A stretch of 64,000 nucleotides of DNA from Cyrtodaria siliqua (Eukaryota; Mollusca; Bivalvia; Adapedonta; Hiatellidae). The translations under genes and the position numbers were made by a program. The stretch is from NCBI GenBank assembly GCA_037043455.1, contig JAWPHD010004352.1, forward strand, positions 1 to 64,000. The letters run 5' to 3'. Shown here piece by piece: positions 33,801 to 37,589 of this stretch (position 1 is its first letter; every line of letters starts with the position of its first letter). Below the pieces are notes generated by a model. That model saw nothing but the letters and a program-made list of their open reading frames with translations, ran no database searches and was not told where the DNA came from.

Positions 33801-35137
33801 TTACACTGTCTGGGTGCTCATCAGTCATTTGACCGAAACACCCCTTTGTACTATAAATGGACTGGTCCAAATTCAGAGAAAGGACAGAGGGGTAAAGATT
33901 AAGTCTCCTTTGTATTTTTGGCTCTCGGAAAAAGACTGAAAACAAATTGTAGGATTTTAAGATTTTATTTTGATTCTGATTTTCCAAATATAACCACTGA
34001 GACAAGAGCAAATATACTTGTACTGGTGAGATAGTAACCTAATTCTCAGGAGAAATTGCATAACATGACATGTGACCTGGTCACACACATGCTATATTTA
34101 CGAATACCGATCATTCCATTTATGTTACAAAAGGGTGAATTGGAGAAATTACTGTTGTGCAGTAAATAAGATGTACTAAGGTTGATGTTGTAAGGGATTT
34201 AATTGATATAGCTTTATAATTAACATTTGTGGTAGCATTATGACATTTGTATAAGCCGGAAAAAGATATATTCTTTAGACTAGGATTAAATTGAGTGAGA
34301 TTTTAATGTTGCATAGGTAATGTTGCATTATAAATCATATTATTTAGAAATATAGGAATGTTGCTCTTGATGTCTAATTGGTCACCATGGCTAAAATAGA
34401 TTTTAAATACAATTGTGTGGCGACTGCTGCTCTAAAACCATAATTGGTATCGGTTTGGTACCAAAATGACTTTCATGAAAACTTACAGGAATGTTGGTCT
34501 TGATGTCCAGTTAGTCCCAAGTAAAAATCAGGTTGGCCGGAAATTCAAGTTGACTGCCACAGCTTAAATACAAGTTTGTTGCAACTACTACTCAAAAACC
34601 ATAAGTCGTATTGATTTGGAACCTTTACTAAAATGACTAGATTGACATGTAGTTGGTCCAAAACAAAATTCATTTTGAATCTATGTCAAATAAGCTGTCA
34701 GCGATCATCTTTGTTTACATAGAGTGATATAGGAATAACTTGTGGAGACTACTGGTCTAAAAGTGTTGGTCTTATTTCCATAAAAACTTCACAGGTTTCC
34801 ATGGCCCTTCTGGCTATCAGAATCTATCAGTAGAGCTTCAAGGTCATTGACCTCTTGTTTCAGAGTTATACCCCCTTTCATAAAAATTTAACCTGCATAA
34901 CCTAGCTCATGACTGATTGTATTTGCTGAAATAGGCACCCTTCTAATGTTTCAACTATAACTTCTATATTGTCATTCATTTTCAGGTAAAATACAGAACA
35001 GCAGCGTCATGATATCCGAGTCGGACTTCTCGAGCGAGGAAGAAACAATTTTTGTCAATCAGAAAAAGAGTAATGGGCATGTGGCAAAATTGAATGGCGT
35101 TTCAAAACAGCATTTAAAAGCCAAACTGAAAACGTAG
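303..35137 (+). CDS. KIAA0319L: KIAA0319L-family PKD-domain membrane protein, 5'-partial, 18 exons
   Basis: Eighteen exons join in one open frame and end at TAG 35135-35137, giving about 708 C-terminal residues. Coding segments: 303-409, 1010-1097, 3101-3190, 4023-4155, 7242-7306, 7693-7853, 8619-8742, 9521-9653, 13039-13190, 13826-13977, 14703-14841, 15545-15615, 16494-16597, 19849-19994, 22010-22129, 29725-29821, 31567-31658, 34986-35137. All introns are GT-AG and all phases agree. In order the product has the end of one PKD domain, four full PKD domains (repeated LDGS-STDD, GxYxFxLxVxD patterns), a post-PKD linker, a six-cysteine EGF-like segment, one membrane span and a cytoplasmic tail. 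This order and length match the C-terminal two thirds of human KIAA0319L/KIAA0319, type I glycoproteins of the cell surface, endosome and Golgi; vertebrate KIAA0319L has also been described as the receptor used by adeno-associated virus. Several N-x-S/T sites are present. Signal peptide, MANSC-type region and earlier exons lie left of the window. Whether it is closer to KIAA0319 or KIAA0319L is not resolved; invertebrates probably have one ancestor gene. Confidence 0.93.
598..924. mobile_element. miniature element with ~30-bp terminal inverted repeats
   Basis: ttgtttgtttgcagtttgcg at the left end is matched in reverse by aaactgcaaacaaacaa at the right end, with gaccgaccca/tgggtcgg continuing the arms. 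The interior is T-rich (660-740) with no coding content. The left arm contains tttgcag and could act as a cryptic acceptor inside the intron before exon 2. Confidence 0.7.
1010..1097 (+). CDS. KIAA0319L: KIAA0319L visible exon 2 (end of first PKD domain)
   Basis: Acceptor tttttacag ends at 1009; donor gtaagt at 1098. It starts in phase 0 and leaves one base. LIAGLYTFRVQVTGTKKFGE then INITVKP is the classic last PKD hairpin (GxYxFxVxV...V.VKP). Confidence 0.9.
1290..1350 (+). repeat. short tandem duplication
   Basis: aatttggaataaaggaaatg is present about 2.5 times in a row. Intron 1, about 0.6 kb, otherwise holds only the element at 598-924. Confidence 0.7.
1724..2101. mobile_element. TTAA-flanked miniature element containing a tRNA-like segment
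   Basis: Begins ttaaagggacaatgtccgta and ends tacggacagt...gtccctttaa, so the ends are inverted repeats flanked by TTAA, as in piggyBac-type insertions. The reverse complement of 1873-1960 has gttagctcagtcggtagcg and ggttaccagttcaatccc, like A and B boxes of a tRNA, so a SINE or tRNA fragment is nested within. Confidence 0.65.
2104..3100. other. intron 2, right part, unclassified
   Basis: AT-rich, no coding signal. A (TA)n microsatellite lies at 2889-2925. The segments gatccttagca and tgctaaggatcac (2318-2333, 2519-2530) are a short inverted pair. Confidence 0.5.
3101..3190 (+). CDS. KIAA0319L: KIAA0319L visible exon 3 (start of second PKD domain)
   Basis: Acceptor tatttttcag ends at 3100; donor gtatat at 3191. 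ARKNQPPVAIITPTKLEV then LPNSAILDGS gives the linker and first strands of PKD 2. The family has the same PRKNRPP-like linker at this place. Confidence 0.92.
3205..3515 (+). repeat. dispersed AGCTCGTCTG-type repeat in intron 3
   Basis: Starts tttttagctcgtctg and ends acagacgagcg...ggtgctcttgttat. The same kind of ends occurs in other copies in this window. It contains the usual 'taaggtccac' and 'gaaactttgcatag' blocks and no ORF of note. Confidence 0.55.
3661..3985 (+). repeat. GAT/GGT trinucleotide microsatellite
   Basis: Long runs of gat/tga with interspersed ggt runs, ending 37 bp before the exon 4 acceptor. Reading frames here (poly-Asp, poly-His, poly-Ser) are artefacts of the repeat. Confidence 0.95.
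4023..4155 (+). CDS. KIAA0319L: KIAA0319L visible exon 4 (PKD 2, copied downstream as an array)
   Basis: Acceptor ttattgccag ends at 4022; first donor gtaagt at 4156. It reads STDDDKIVSYNWEVVSGP ... SDSAILKLTDLAPGNYTLK, the core of PKD 2. Its last ~63 bases and the donor are repeated 29 more times downstream, so this is the first of 28 GT donors. Only use of the first keeps the family-like join to exon 5 (NYTLK to LTVTDSDG). Directly upstream is a long GAT/GGT microsatellite. Confidence 0.92.
4087..6137 (+). repeat. 69-bp tandem array of exon-4 3' end plus splice donor, 29 extra copies
   Basis: The unit is the last ~63 coding bases of exon 4 followed by gtaagt. Donor GTs fall at 4156, 4225, 4294, 4363, 4432, 4501, 4570, 4639, 4700, 4769, 4838, 4907, 4976, 5037, 5106, 5175, 5244, 5313, 5382, 5451, 5512, 5581, 5650, 5719, 5788, 5857, 5926 and 5995. 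All are gtaagt except gtaatt at 5037; 6064 is gttagt and the last copy has lost GT. Three copies (starting 4639, 4976, 5451) share the same 8-base deletion. Because the period is 23 codons, each 69-bp copy keeps the exon frame and meets TAA inside the donor. Confidence 0.97.
6268..6790 (+). repeat. CpG-rich dispersed repeat with internal 66-bp minisatellite
   Basis: The 66-bp unit starting cgtaacacatttttgtcccg begins at 6316, 6382, 6458 (preceded by a 10-base insertion), 6524 and 6590. Flanking sequence (agtgaagtgtgggatatattggaatcacg before, cttcatatactcaaaacaactgatgac after) is shared with single-copy versions at 16665-16950 and 29975-30150, so the array grew inside a dispersed repeat. Confidence 0.85.
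6791..7241. other. intron 4, right end
   Basis: No repeat or coding signal recognised beyond the acceptor of exon 5. Confidence 0.4.
7242..7306 (+). CDS. KIAA0319L: KIAA0319L visible exon 5 (end of PKD 2)
   Basis: Acceptor atttcacag ends at 7241; donor gtaggt at 7307. LTVTDSDGSINSTTANVTAI completes PKD 2 and has two N-glycosylation sequons. The split lysine codon (AA|A) fits only the donor positions in the 69-bp array that keep this phase. Confidence 0.92.
7350..7690 (+). mobile_element. miniature element copy abutting exon 6
   Basis: Shares ggctctgaa, aataaaggagatatga, tgacgtcatc and ggcatattga blocks in order with 44552-44920. In that copy the ends tgcactattttcaaac / gtttgaaaatagtgca are clear terminal inverted repeats; here the right end is degenerate and merges with the polypyrimidine tract of exon 6. 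Confidence 0.6.
7693..7853 (+). CDS. KIAA0319L: KIAA0319L visible exon 6 (PKD 3, first half)
   Basis: Acceptor caatttag ends at 7692; donor gtattt at 7854 after CAG. ETDYPPKANAGSDVVIHLPL ... LSTDDKAIVGYEWIKASGDK matches PKD 3 of the family, which begins with a similar DYPPVANAG stretch. The acceptor lies at the degenerate right edge of a miniature element. Confidence 0.93.
8292..8548 (+). repeat. tRNA-derived SINE (family A)
   Basis: gtggccgagtggttaacga resembles an A box and gggttcgaatcccactggg a B box, followed by a conserved body (gaggaagtgtc, cttacggatgg, aaagtgggtggtctg, atgacgtaaaacaccat). Other copies: 30545-30762 (minus), 43285-43440 (minus), 43992-44165 (plus, truncated), 50515-50762 (minus). 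Confidence 0.85.
8619..8742 (+). CDS. KIAA0319L: KIAA0319L visible exon 7 (PKD 3, second half)
   Basis: Acceptor tattgcag ends at 8618; donor gtaaga at 8743. GARSSELQLSNLEVGDYTF then LKVTDSGDQVSTADVHVYVK is the second half of PKD 3. Phase enters at 0 and leaves one base for exon 8. Confidence 0.92.
8888..9420 (+). repeat. 51-bp minisatellite in intron 7
   Basis: About ten copies of a unit starting ccatataatccagacagtgt at 51-bp spacing with small changes (cgtaat/cataat, tgttacc/tgataccat). The 17-codon period leaves long open frames on the minus strand that are not genes. Confidence 0.93.
9521..9653 (+). CDS. KIAA0319L: KIAA0319L visible exon 8 (PKD 4, first half)
   Basis: Acceptor tccatttcag ends at 9520; donor gtgggt at 9654. 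EQNTAPVAVTPVTIEASLPL then LLDGSNSTDDLKITSYLWQQ starts PKD 4. An alternative donor four bases downstream (gtatat) would break the frame; gtgggt gives QQTGGPT across the junction. Confidence 0.9.
9690..10045. mobile_element. foldback element with ggtaccattccca ends
   Basis: aagtggtaccgaaaaacggtaccattccc near the left end and ggtaccattcccaaaagagtg near the right. A related copy in opposite orientation is at 61285-61625 (accacttatatcagggaaaaaaac). Confidence 0.55.
10263..11120 (+). repeat. 84-bp minisatellite in intron 8
   Basis: About ten copies of a unit containing tatacagggtatcatttggc and acttgtctatattgtactc at 84-bp spacing. Frames of 297 and 256 codons are open across it because 84 is a multiple of 3. 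Nothing suggests coding use. Confidence 0.93.
11125..11575 (+). repeat. dispersed repeat, ~450 bp
   Basis: Blocks aaatatttccaacgggttt, ttcatcgataccaagggcc, aatgacgtctcaacggtta and aaccaatcagcattgagta recur in reverse order and strand at 46385-46915. It ends gaaaccatgttag, matched by ctaacatggttt there. Confidence 0.8.
11674..12375 (+). repeat. dispersed repeat with AGCTCTACTG-like start and GGGCCTCTTGTTT end
   Basis: Starts tctctactggtcaaaggccagacaagctt, contains gtccgtccgtccgtctg, repeated 'gaaaccacttgaaggatttt' and 'catcatggccgccat'-type modules, and ends ccacttgggcctcttgtt. Related copies are at 24670-25560, 29150-29690, 33172-34860 and 47745-47950. Confidence 0.75.
12556..12720 (+). repeat. 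tRNA-derived SINE (family C)
   Basis: agcgctgtggtctagtggtagagcg and gtcatgggttcgatcctct form A- and B-box-like motifs, followed by ccctgagcaagacacttt and ctggttctacccggaaac. Not a functional tRNA: the acceptor ends do not pair. Confidence 0.75.
12805..13029 (+). repeat. dispersed repeat ending cccaattcaattc, abutting exon 9
   Basis: gcaaagaatagggccactgc ... gaatttgcagcaactctgca ... ggtgcaccttcaaacccaattcaattcc. Copies at 31812-32230 (minus), 39000-39400, 46045-46180 and 59240-59625 end with the same cccaattcaattca. The exon 9 acceptor begins within ~10 bases of its end. Confidence 0.85.
13039..13190 (+). CDS. KIAA0319L: KIAA0319L visible exon 9 (PKD 4, second half)
   Basis: Acceptor catttgccag ends at 13038; donor gtaagt at 13191. 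GPTILELKDADQAKASAGG then VGQYTFKLTVTDKEDLKSSS completes PKD 4. The acceptor sits about 10 bases after the end of a dispersed repeat, which supplies most of the sequence just upstream of it. Confidence 0.92.
13600..13775. mobile_element. foldback element in intron 9
   Basis: tttattattgaattaagtaaactcattggcaaaac is matched in reverse by gccaacttgtttaatattttcaacaataaatta. A less decayed relative is at 61900-62055. Confidence 0.6.
13826..13977 (+). CDS. KIAA0319L: KIAA0319L visible exon 10 (PKD 5, first half; copied as an array)
   Basis: Acceptor tctgttgcag ends at 13825; first donor gtaagt at 13978. FANEEPVARAGGDVVVQLPQ ... LDGSKSSDDHKITDYHWVRD ... SLSAG starts PKD 5. The last ~60 bases and the donor are repeated about seven more times. 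With the first donor the join to exon 11 (DILNHSDH) matches the family, which has a similar LNHSDHH stretch. Downstream donors at 14041, 14104 and 14167 are in the same phase with no stop between. Confidence 0.92.
13918..14455 (+). repeat. 63-bp tandem array of exon-10 3' end plus splice donor, ~7 extra copies
   Basis: The unit is the last ~60 bases of exon 10 plus the donor. Donor positions: 13978 gtaagt, 14041 gtaagt, 14104 gtaaga, 14167 gtaatg with 14178 gtaaga, 14241 gtaaga, 14302 gtaagt, 14365 gtaagt, 14428 gtaagt. The period is 63 bp (21 codons), apart from an 11-base insertion at 14167 and a 2-base loss before 14302. The first three extra copies remain open in the exon frame. Each unit also contains ctctgcag two bases before the donor, an acceptor-like motif. 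Confidence 0.96.
14456..14702. repeat. intron 10 remainder with tRNA-like repeat fragment
   Basis: Between the 63-bp array and exon 11. Part (gtttcccatcaaacacgtct ... gagagaacccacgttgg) resembles 56580-56640 (gtatcccatcagacacgcct ... gagcgaacccacatgg), so it is a dispersed repeat. Confidence 0.55.
14703..14841 (+). CDS. KIAA0319L: KIAA0319L visible exon 11 (PKD 5, second half)
   Basis: Acceptor gctatgtttcag ends at 14702; donor gtaaga at 14842. DILNHSDHQAVLQLVNLVAG then RYVFTLTVMDAEGQSSTDKA completes PKD 5. This is among the best-matching parts to the human family. Confidence 0.94.
14842..15544. other. intron 11
   Basis: No coding content. It has a partial inverted pair: ccctctgtcc...cctacacacatacc...ctctccactgctaaaggtaattt and aattacctttagcagtagaggaaagagctgac...tgtaggggta (about 15125-15322), a foldback-type element. 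Confidence 0.5.
15545..15615 (+). CDS. KIAA0319L: KIAA0319L visible exon 12 (post-PKD linker)
   Basis: Acceptor gtatttgcag ends at 15544; donor gtatct at 15616. AENKKDILELMLDADITQFT matches the family's conserved helix after the last PKD domain. It exits in phase 0. Confidence 0.85.
15616..16493. other. intron 12
   Basis: AT-rich with no recognised repeat or exon. A GT/GC-rich stretch (16365-16415, gtgggtgtgggtgtgc) precedes the acceptor of exon 13. Confidence 0.45.
16494..16597 (+). CDS. KIAA0319L: KIAA0319L visible exon 13 (post-PKD domain)
   Basis: Acceptor gatttccag ends at 16493; donor gtaagt at 16598. KKLEGQLALLLPKSPVEGDT then VINIQKLTEDSSTGK parallels the family's membrane-proximal domain, which has IxVQKI-like residues here. 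Confidence 0.87.
16598..19848. other. intron 13
   Basis: Contains a copy of the CpG-rich dispersed repeat (16665-16950), a foldback (18654-18772: gaaatccttcac / gtgaaggattacc), a 31-bp triplet repeat (18881-18973) and a SINE-like body (19210-19345, gtgtcagtataatgtgactg, related to 47620-47710). Bases 17000-18650 hold nothing recognised. Confidence 0.5.
18881..18973 (+). repeat. 31-bp tandem repeat, three copies
   Basis: caacgttagttattattgtg begins at 18881, 18912 and 18943 with almost identical units. Confidence 0.9.
19849..19994 (+). CDS. KIAA0319L: KIAA0319L visible exon 14 (post-PKD domain)
   Basis: Acceptor tatttacag ends at 19848; donor gtaaat at 19995. LRVLFYAMNVMRSTKVYRSG then VESLKVLKHKLLSSPYVLDF continues the membrane-proximal domain. 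The split K codon and exit phase agree with exons 13 and 15. Confidence 0.87.
19995..22009. other. intron 14
   Basis: A dispersed repeat with two related halves lies at 20205-20735 (both contain caaggNNNccNgccccaggggtc and aaaaggtcaaata). No exon or further repeat was recognised in 20740-22009. Confidence 0.5.
22010..22129 (+). CDS. KIAA0319L: KIAA0319L visible exon 15 (six-cysteine EGF-like module)
   Basis: Acceptor cttttctag ends at 22009; donor gtaagt at 22130. CQNNCSDHGRCDLKTKLCIC then EAFWTQNFF and GESNC has six cysteines in EGF-like order. It is strongly conserved with the family's CxLNCSDHGHCD... segment directly before the membrane. Confidence 0.95.
22140..22615 (+). repeat. dispersed repeat and tRNA-like fragment in intron 15
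   Basis: ttatgcccccaccaccgaat then gtccgtccgtatgagtgtctg is a common start-type repeat. The end (ctgggattgaacccgcgatccctggg...ccacggcggcc) is B- and A-box-like on the minus strand. Confidence 0.55.
22874..24660 (-). pseudogene. coiled-coil C1q-domain gene copy, 5'-truncated and frameshifted
   Basis: Paralogue of the gene at 26977-28577, also in two exons: 24660-23872 (coiled coil, donor gtattt at 23871) and 23337-22874 (C1q domain). Similarity to the intact copy stops at 24660, inside the signal-peptide codons, so no start or full signal peptide remains. In-frame stops include TGA at 24285-24287 and TAA at 24204-24206, where the other copy has CAGAAA. In the C1q exon a net 22-base loss near 22960-22985 shifts the frame before the last strands, so the protein reads past the usual stop into an unrelated tail. 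VPENIAFSAYLDHDLANLGP and GVYLFSYF are still clear. It lies antisense within a KIAA0319L intron. It is best called a decayed duplicate; a processed copy is excluded because the intron is kept. Confidence 0.85.
24300..24600 (-). repeat. 21-bp heptad-coding repeats in the C1q pseudogene coiled coil
   Basis: The heptad MTNMEDK/MTNMEVN is encoded by near-identical 21-bp units, with three in direct succession around 24448-24510. Variants (MENMATK, MVYMEGK) flank them. The unit equals one coiled-coil heptad, so expansion lengthens the coil without breaking its register. The intact paralogue has fewer copies. Confidence 0.8.
24670..25560 (+). repeat. direct modules of a dispersed repeat between the two C1q copies
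   Basis: Modules of about 120-180 bp with gcggagttatggcccttgat, tatattttgcctcgtt and gggccttcatttttcat are repeated four to five times, ending ctcttgggcctcttgttg. A similar block lies beyond the other C1q copy at 29090-29690, so the duplicated segment may include it. Confidence 0.75.
25561..26317. other. spacer between C1q copies
   Basis: Repeat tail and AT-rich sequence with no coding signal recognised. Confidence 0.4.
26318..26525 (+). repeat. tRNA-derived SINE (family B)
   Basis: gtaggttcgatccctcagg is B-box-like, followed by ggaatctttatgtgaggaag, ggcttgcggaacgtcggtgg and a cacctgggg block, ending aaatccaattcaattcaatt. A second copy is at 56035-56225. Confidence 0.8.
26977..28577 (-). 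CDS. secreted coiled-coil C1q-domain protein, two exons, one frameshift
   Basis: Start ATG at 28577-28575 with A at -3. Exon 1 is 28577-27949 (donor gtattt); exon 2 is 27401-26977 (acceptor ttctttcag, TAA stop). The join is phase 1. The protein, about 349 residues if the frame is repaired, has signal peptide MIILTILFITVCDCSA, a long methionine-rich coiled coil, a linker with CGCSMETDTDKT, then a C1q domain (SENIAFSAYLDHDLANLGPG ... GVYLFSFF ... TFSGVFLYA at the end). C1q-domain proteins are secreted trimeric lectin-like pattern-recognition factors, greatly expanded in bivalves. A run of five T at 28419-28423, where the paralogous repeat has four, shifts the frame between signal peptide and coiled coil. 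That is either an assembly error or an inactivating mutation. AATAAA on the minus strand at 26938-26933 is the likely poly(A) signal. The gene is antisense inside a KIAA0319L intron. Confidence 0.82.
28832..29037 (-). repeat. dispersed repeat in intron 15, inverted relative to the 3'UTR copy
   Basis: ttaacccttgacccgctgagc, gtaaacccagattagcctgg, gctgatcagtcattttccc and aaacacccctatg appear in reverse complement at 35305-35515, and a partial copy is at 33783-33895. Confidence 0.75.
29090..29690 (+). repeat. dispersed repeat upstream of the C1q gene and exon 16
   Basis: accttcatttgttcttccta and gagttatggcccttgattta modules match 24670-25560. It ends just before the exon 16 acceptor at 29724. 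Confidence 0.65.
29725..29821 (+). CDS. KIAA0319L: KIAA0319L visible exon 16 (transmembrane segment)
   Basis: Acceptor catttcag ends at 29724; donor gtttgt at 29822. DWSILYVVIVCFTVVITFTG then VIWACVCCWQRKR is a ~23-residue membrane span followed by cysteines (possible palmitoylation) and a basic stop-transfer stretch. The preceding 7.6-kb intron holds the nested C1q genes. Confidence 0.95.
29975..30150 (+). repeat. single-copy version of the CpG repeat
   Basis: gtatcacgctgtccgtaatg, gcgtaacatattttcg, acacataacaactgat. Same family as 6268-6790 without the array. Confidence 0.65.
30545..30762 (-). repeat. tRNA-derived SINE (family A), minus strand
   Basis: Reverse complement has ccgctgcgggttcgattccc and the conserved body. 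Intron 16 is otherwise dispersed-repeat and unique AT-rich sequence. Confidence 0.8.
31567..31658 (+). CDS. KIAA0319L: KIAA0319L visible exon 17 (cytoplasmic tail, sorting motif)
   Basis: Acceptor gtctttacag ends at 31566; donor gtttgt at 31659. CRCRFKSKKRHRYSLLQNQD then DENDDIEMKK. YSLL fits the Yxx-hydrophobic clathrin-adaptor motif; human family members have a tyrosine-based motif at a similar distance from the membrane. A nearby CAG at 31582-31584 is a less likely acceptor. Confidence 0.9.
31812..32230 (-). repeat. cccaattcaattc-type dispersed repeat, minus strand
   Basis: Begins tgaattgaattgggttttaa and includes ggttatatggcgcctaacag; the far end has gccccgtgaccaaacggggc. It is in intron 17. 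Confidence 0.8.
32709..32942. mobile_element. TTAA-flanked miniature element
   Basis: ttaaagggacacatggcaat at the left and attgccgtgtgtccctttaa at the right are inverted ends with TTAA at both outer edges. Related copy at 42835-43158 (right TTAA mutated to TTAG). Confidence 0.8.
33172..34860 (+). repeat. long modular dispersed repeat in intron 17
   Basis: Starts agctcgactgatcctgatca and repeats modules such as gtggcgactactcctttgaa, catgaaact, gatcctagcaaaaattcagg and attcaagatggccaccac about three times. Confidence 0.75.
34986..35137 (+). CDS. KIAA0319L: KIAA0319L visible exon 18 (tail and stop codon)
   Basis: Acceptor tcattttcag ends at 34985; stop TAG at 35135-35137. SSVMISESDFSSEEETIF is an acidic serine cluster like the ESELDSDD stretch of the vertebrate tail, followed by a lysine-rich end. 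The join gives GKIQNSSVM across the split glycine codon. Confidence 0.9.
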
Positions 35138-36260
35138 CATTCTGTCAAATGGGAATGTTGTGTTTTCCACATGGGTTGTGTATTCTCATTTATACATGAA
35201 TAGTGGGAATTTAGGAATTTCTCAGTAATGAATTGTGTAAGCAGATGTTTTAAAATATGCAATTATTTATTTAGGGCGAAAATACATATATCAGGAAACA
35301 TAGATCATAACTTAATCCTTGTCCCCCTACATATATATAATGGACTGTTTTTTCTTTGAATTCAGACCATTCCATTTATGTGAAAAAGGGGTGTTTTGGG
35401 GGAAATGACTGATCTGCAGCCAGACATTGTAAATCCTGATCAGCTCGCAGGCTGATATGGGTTTACAATGGATGCTATGGCTATTATAGTCGTGCTTAGT
35501 GGGTTAAGGGTTAACTCTCAGGTAGAGTTGAATCAACATGAAATACTTTTGTATGTCATTAAATTAAGTGGAAAATGAATTTAAAGTATTTAAAATTCTG
35601 AAAACTGTATATATTGAATACACATAATACTTGCAGAATTTTCACATGGTCTCTTCAAGCGTCTGTTGCCAATTTGTGGAGGCTTTGCATCGTAATCGAA
35701 TGAAAATTGTGTAAGGGTACAGCTACTGTCTTCAAATCCGAAATAATTACAAAGCTAAATATGTTTTACATGGGTAATGTCCATGATCTTACACATGGGG
35801 GAAGATAAAAGTCGCACGCTGATATCAACACTGACAGTTACATGACGTCAGTGTGTAAATAAACATGCAAAAGTTAAGTTGTTGGCAACGTCAATCCGCA
35901 GAATGTAAATGATATGCAATAGAAAGAATCCATCATGGGTATCCGGTTCAGTTATGGAAATTCCAACCCTCGGTGTAATTGTTTTAATCAGAACAGCTAT
36001 ACCTCGAACAATTATACCTCTTGTTGGAATTCCCGATCTTCACTGGATACCCATGAACATGTGGAAGGAAATTAATGTTCAGGAATGCAAGTATGACCTT
36101 CCCAGATTGCCGACAGAACTTTAAGCAAGAATAAATAGAAAACCGATGGTTTTGAAGTTTGATGTATCTCCTTGGAGTTCATTAATGTAACAGATGTTTA
36201 AATTTGTTTTATGTATTTTACATTAACTATAAAACAAATGAAATAAAATAAAGTTTTATG
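35138..36260 (+). other. probable KIAA0319L 3'UTR with candidate poly(A) signals
   Basis: No reading frame continues after 35137. Two overlapping AATAAA hexamers at 36242-36247 and 36247-36252 are the first well-placed poly(A) signals. The stretch includes an inverted copy of a dispersed repeat (about 35305-35515) and a small foldback (35930-36055). A longer 3'UTR is possible: further AATAAA hexamers occur at 37783-37788 and near 45300. Confidence 0.45.
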
Positions 36261-36560
36261 TTCCGTTAACACGTATTATTAGGTTGTATCATGCAGATGA
36301 GCACTTTTCTGCCTAATAAAGCAGTGACCTAATAAATTTTGCTTTATTAGGCACTGACCAATAAAGCAAATCAATGCGGAATCTCTCGGTGTTATTGTAC
36401 AAAGTTATCTGACGTCATGTACGTAACGTTATCTGACATCATAAAACAAACAAAAAACAACATGGCGGCGTCCACGATAAGCGTTACATTCTGCAAAATA
36501 GCTAATAATAGAAATTCATACAGAAAATGTGGATAATCTACATGATAAATAGAATATTAT

Positions 36561-36640
36561 GTCAGTGCCTTTTACTATCAAGTTTATTAGGCTCGGCACA
36601 AAAACCTTGCCTAATAAACTTGATAGTAAAAGGCACTGAC
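36561..36640. repeat. perfect 32-bp inverted repeat with 16-base loop
   Basis: Arms 36561-36592 (gtcagtgccttttactatca onward) and 36609-36640 are exact reverse complements; with one mismatch the pairing extends into flanking gaatatta/taatattc. A related broken arm pair (cctaataaa/tttattagg) lies at 36328-36357. Confidence 0.95.
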
Positions 36641-37437
36641 TTAATATTCCCTATATATTGGGACGGTGACCTCAGAGGGAGATGAGATGAAGGATTACCT
36701 TCAGCCATGCTACCACCAGAGCTCAAACTCATGCTGGGTAAGGGTCTCGAGCTCTAAAGCACAAGCCCGGTGTGGACTTCAAGGATCACATATACAATTT
36801 ACTCTCCAATTATCGACAAACTTCAACATCATTCGTTTTATCATACAAACATGTGATATATTAAGCTATATGTTAAGTTTGATGTAAATAGGATAATTTA
36901 TATATTTTACACGTTTTGTACATAGGTATTTTATATGATATTGAATGGTTCAAAGAAATAGTTCGAAGAAATACTGCAGTGGGTAGTTCTAGTACTTTAT
37001 TATGTTCAAGACATTATTGTGTATTTATTCATGGGAAATTCAGATAGTTAAACATGTCATGGAAGTTTGATCGTTATGGCATAACTCACACCATTGTCTG
37101 GTTGTGTGCATCTGAGGTGAAGGTCACAGCTAGGGGTCATAGGTCATACATGCAGAGTTGTGAGACAATACAGTTTGTTTGCAGCTGACAAATTTGAACT
37201 GCTGAACAGGATTCAAAAGAGCTTGTCGTAACTGTTAGTGGCTTGGGTTGTTTTTTTTGAATACCAAATCAAAATATCTGCATTTTATTTATGTGCTCGA
37301 AAGTCTTATCTTACCCACAGATGCAGATAAAAGCACATGAAGTTAAAACAAGACAACCGTACACGTCATGTGATATTTTGCAGAATACTAGCATGAAAGT
37401 TTTCACAAAATATCCAACATGTGCAAGGAAAAGAACC

Positions 37438-37576
37438 AGACATGGGTACCTGGTTCAGATAGAGAACCCTCCATAAAAAAACTATAAATCGGTCATGGAA
37501 GAGTCTTTTTTTTTTTTATCAAAACTGTTACATCTCCTGTTGAAATGTCCTGTCTGAACCGGATAACCATGCAAGA
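37438..37576. repeat. foldback element
   Basis: catgggtacctggttcagat is roughly inverted by tctgaaccggataaccatg. A similar element sits at 35930-36055 (catgggtatccggttcag / ctggatacccatg). Confidence 0.5.
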
Positions 37577-37589
37577 TTTTTATATTGTG

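Noticed and set aside
35909..36124. 71-codon frame after the KIAA0319L stop
   Set aside because: Covers a foldback element in the probable 3'UTR; no homology recognised.
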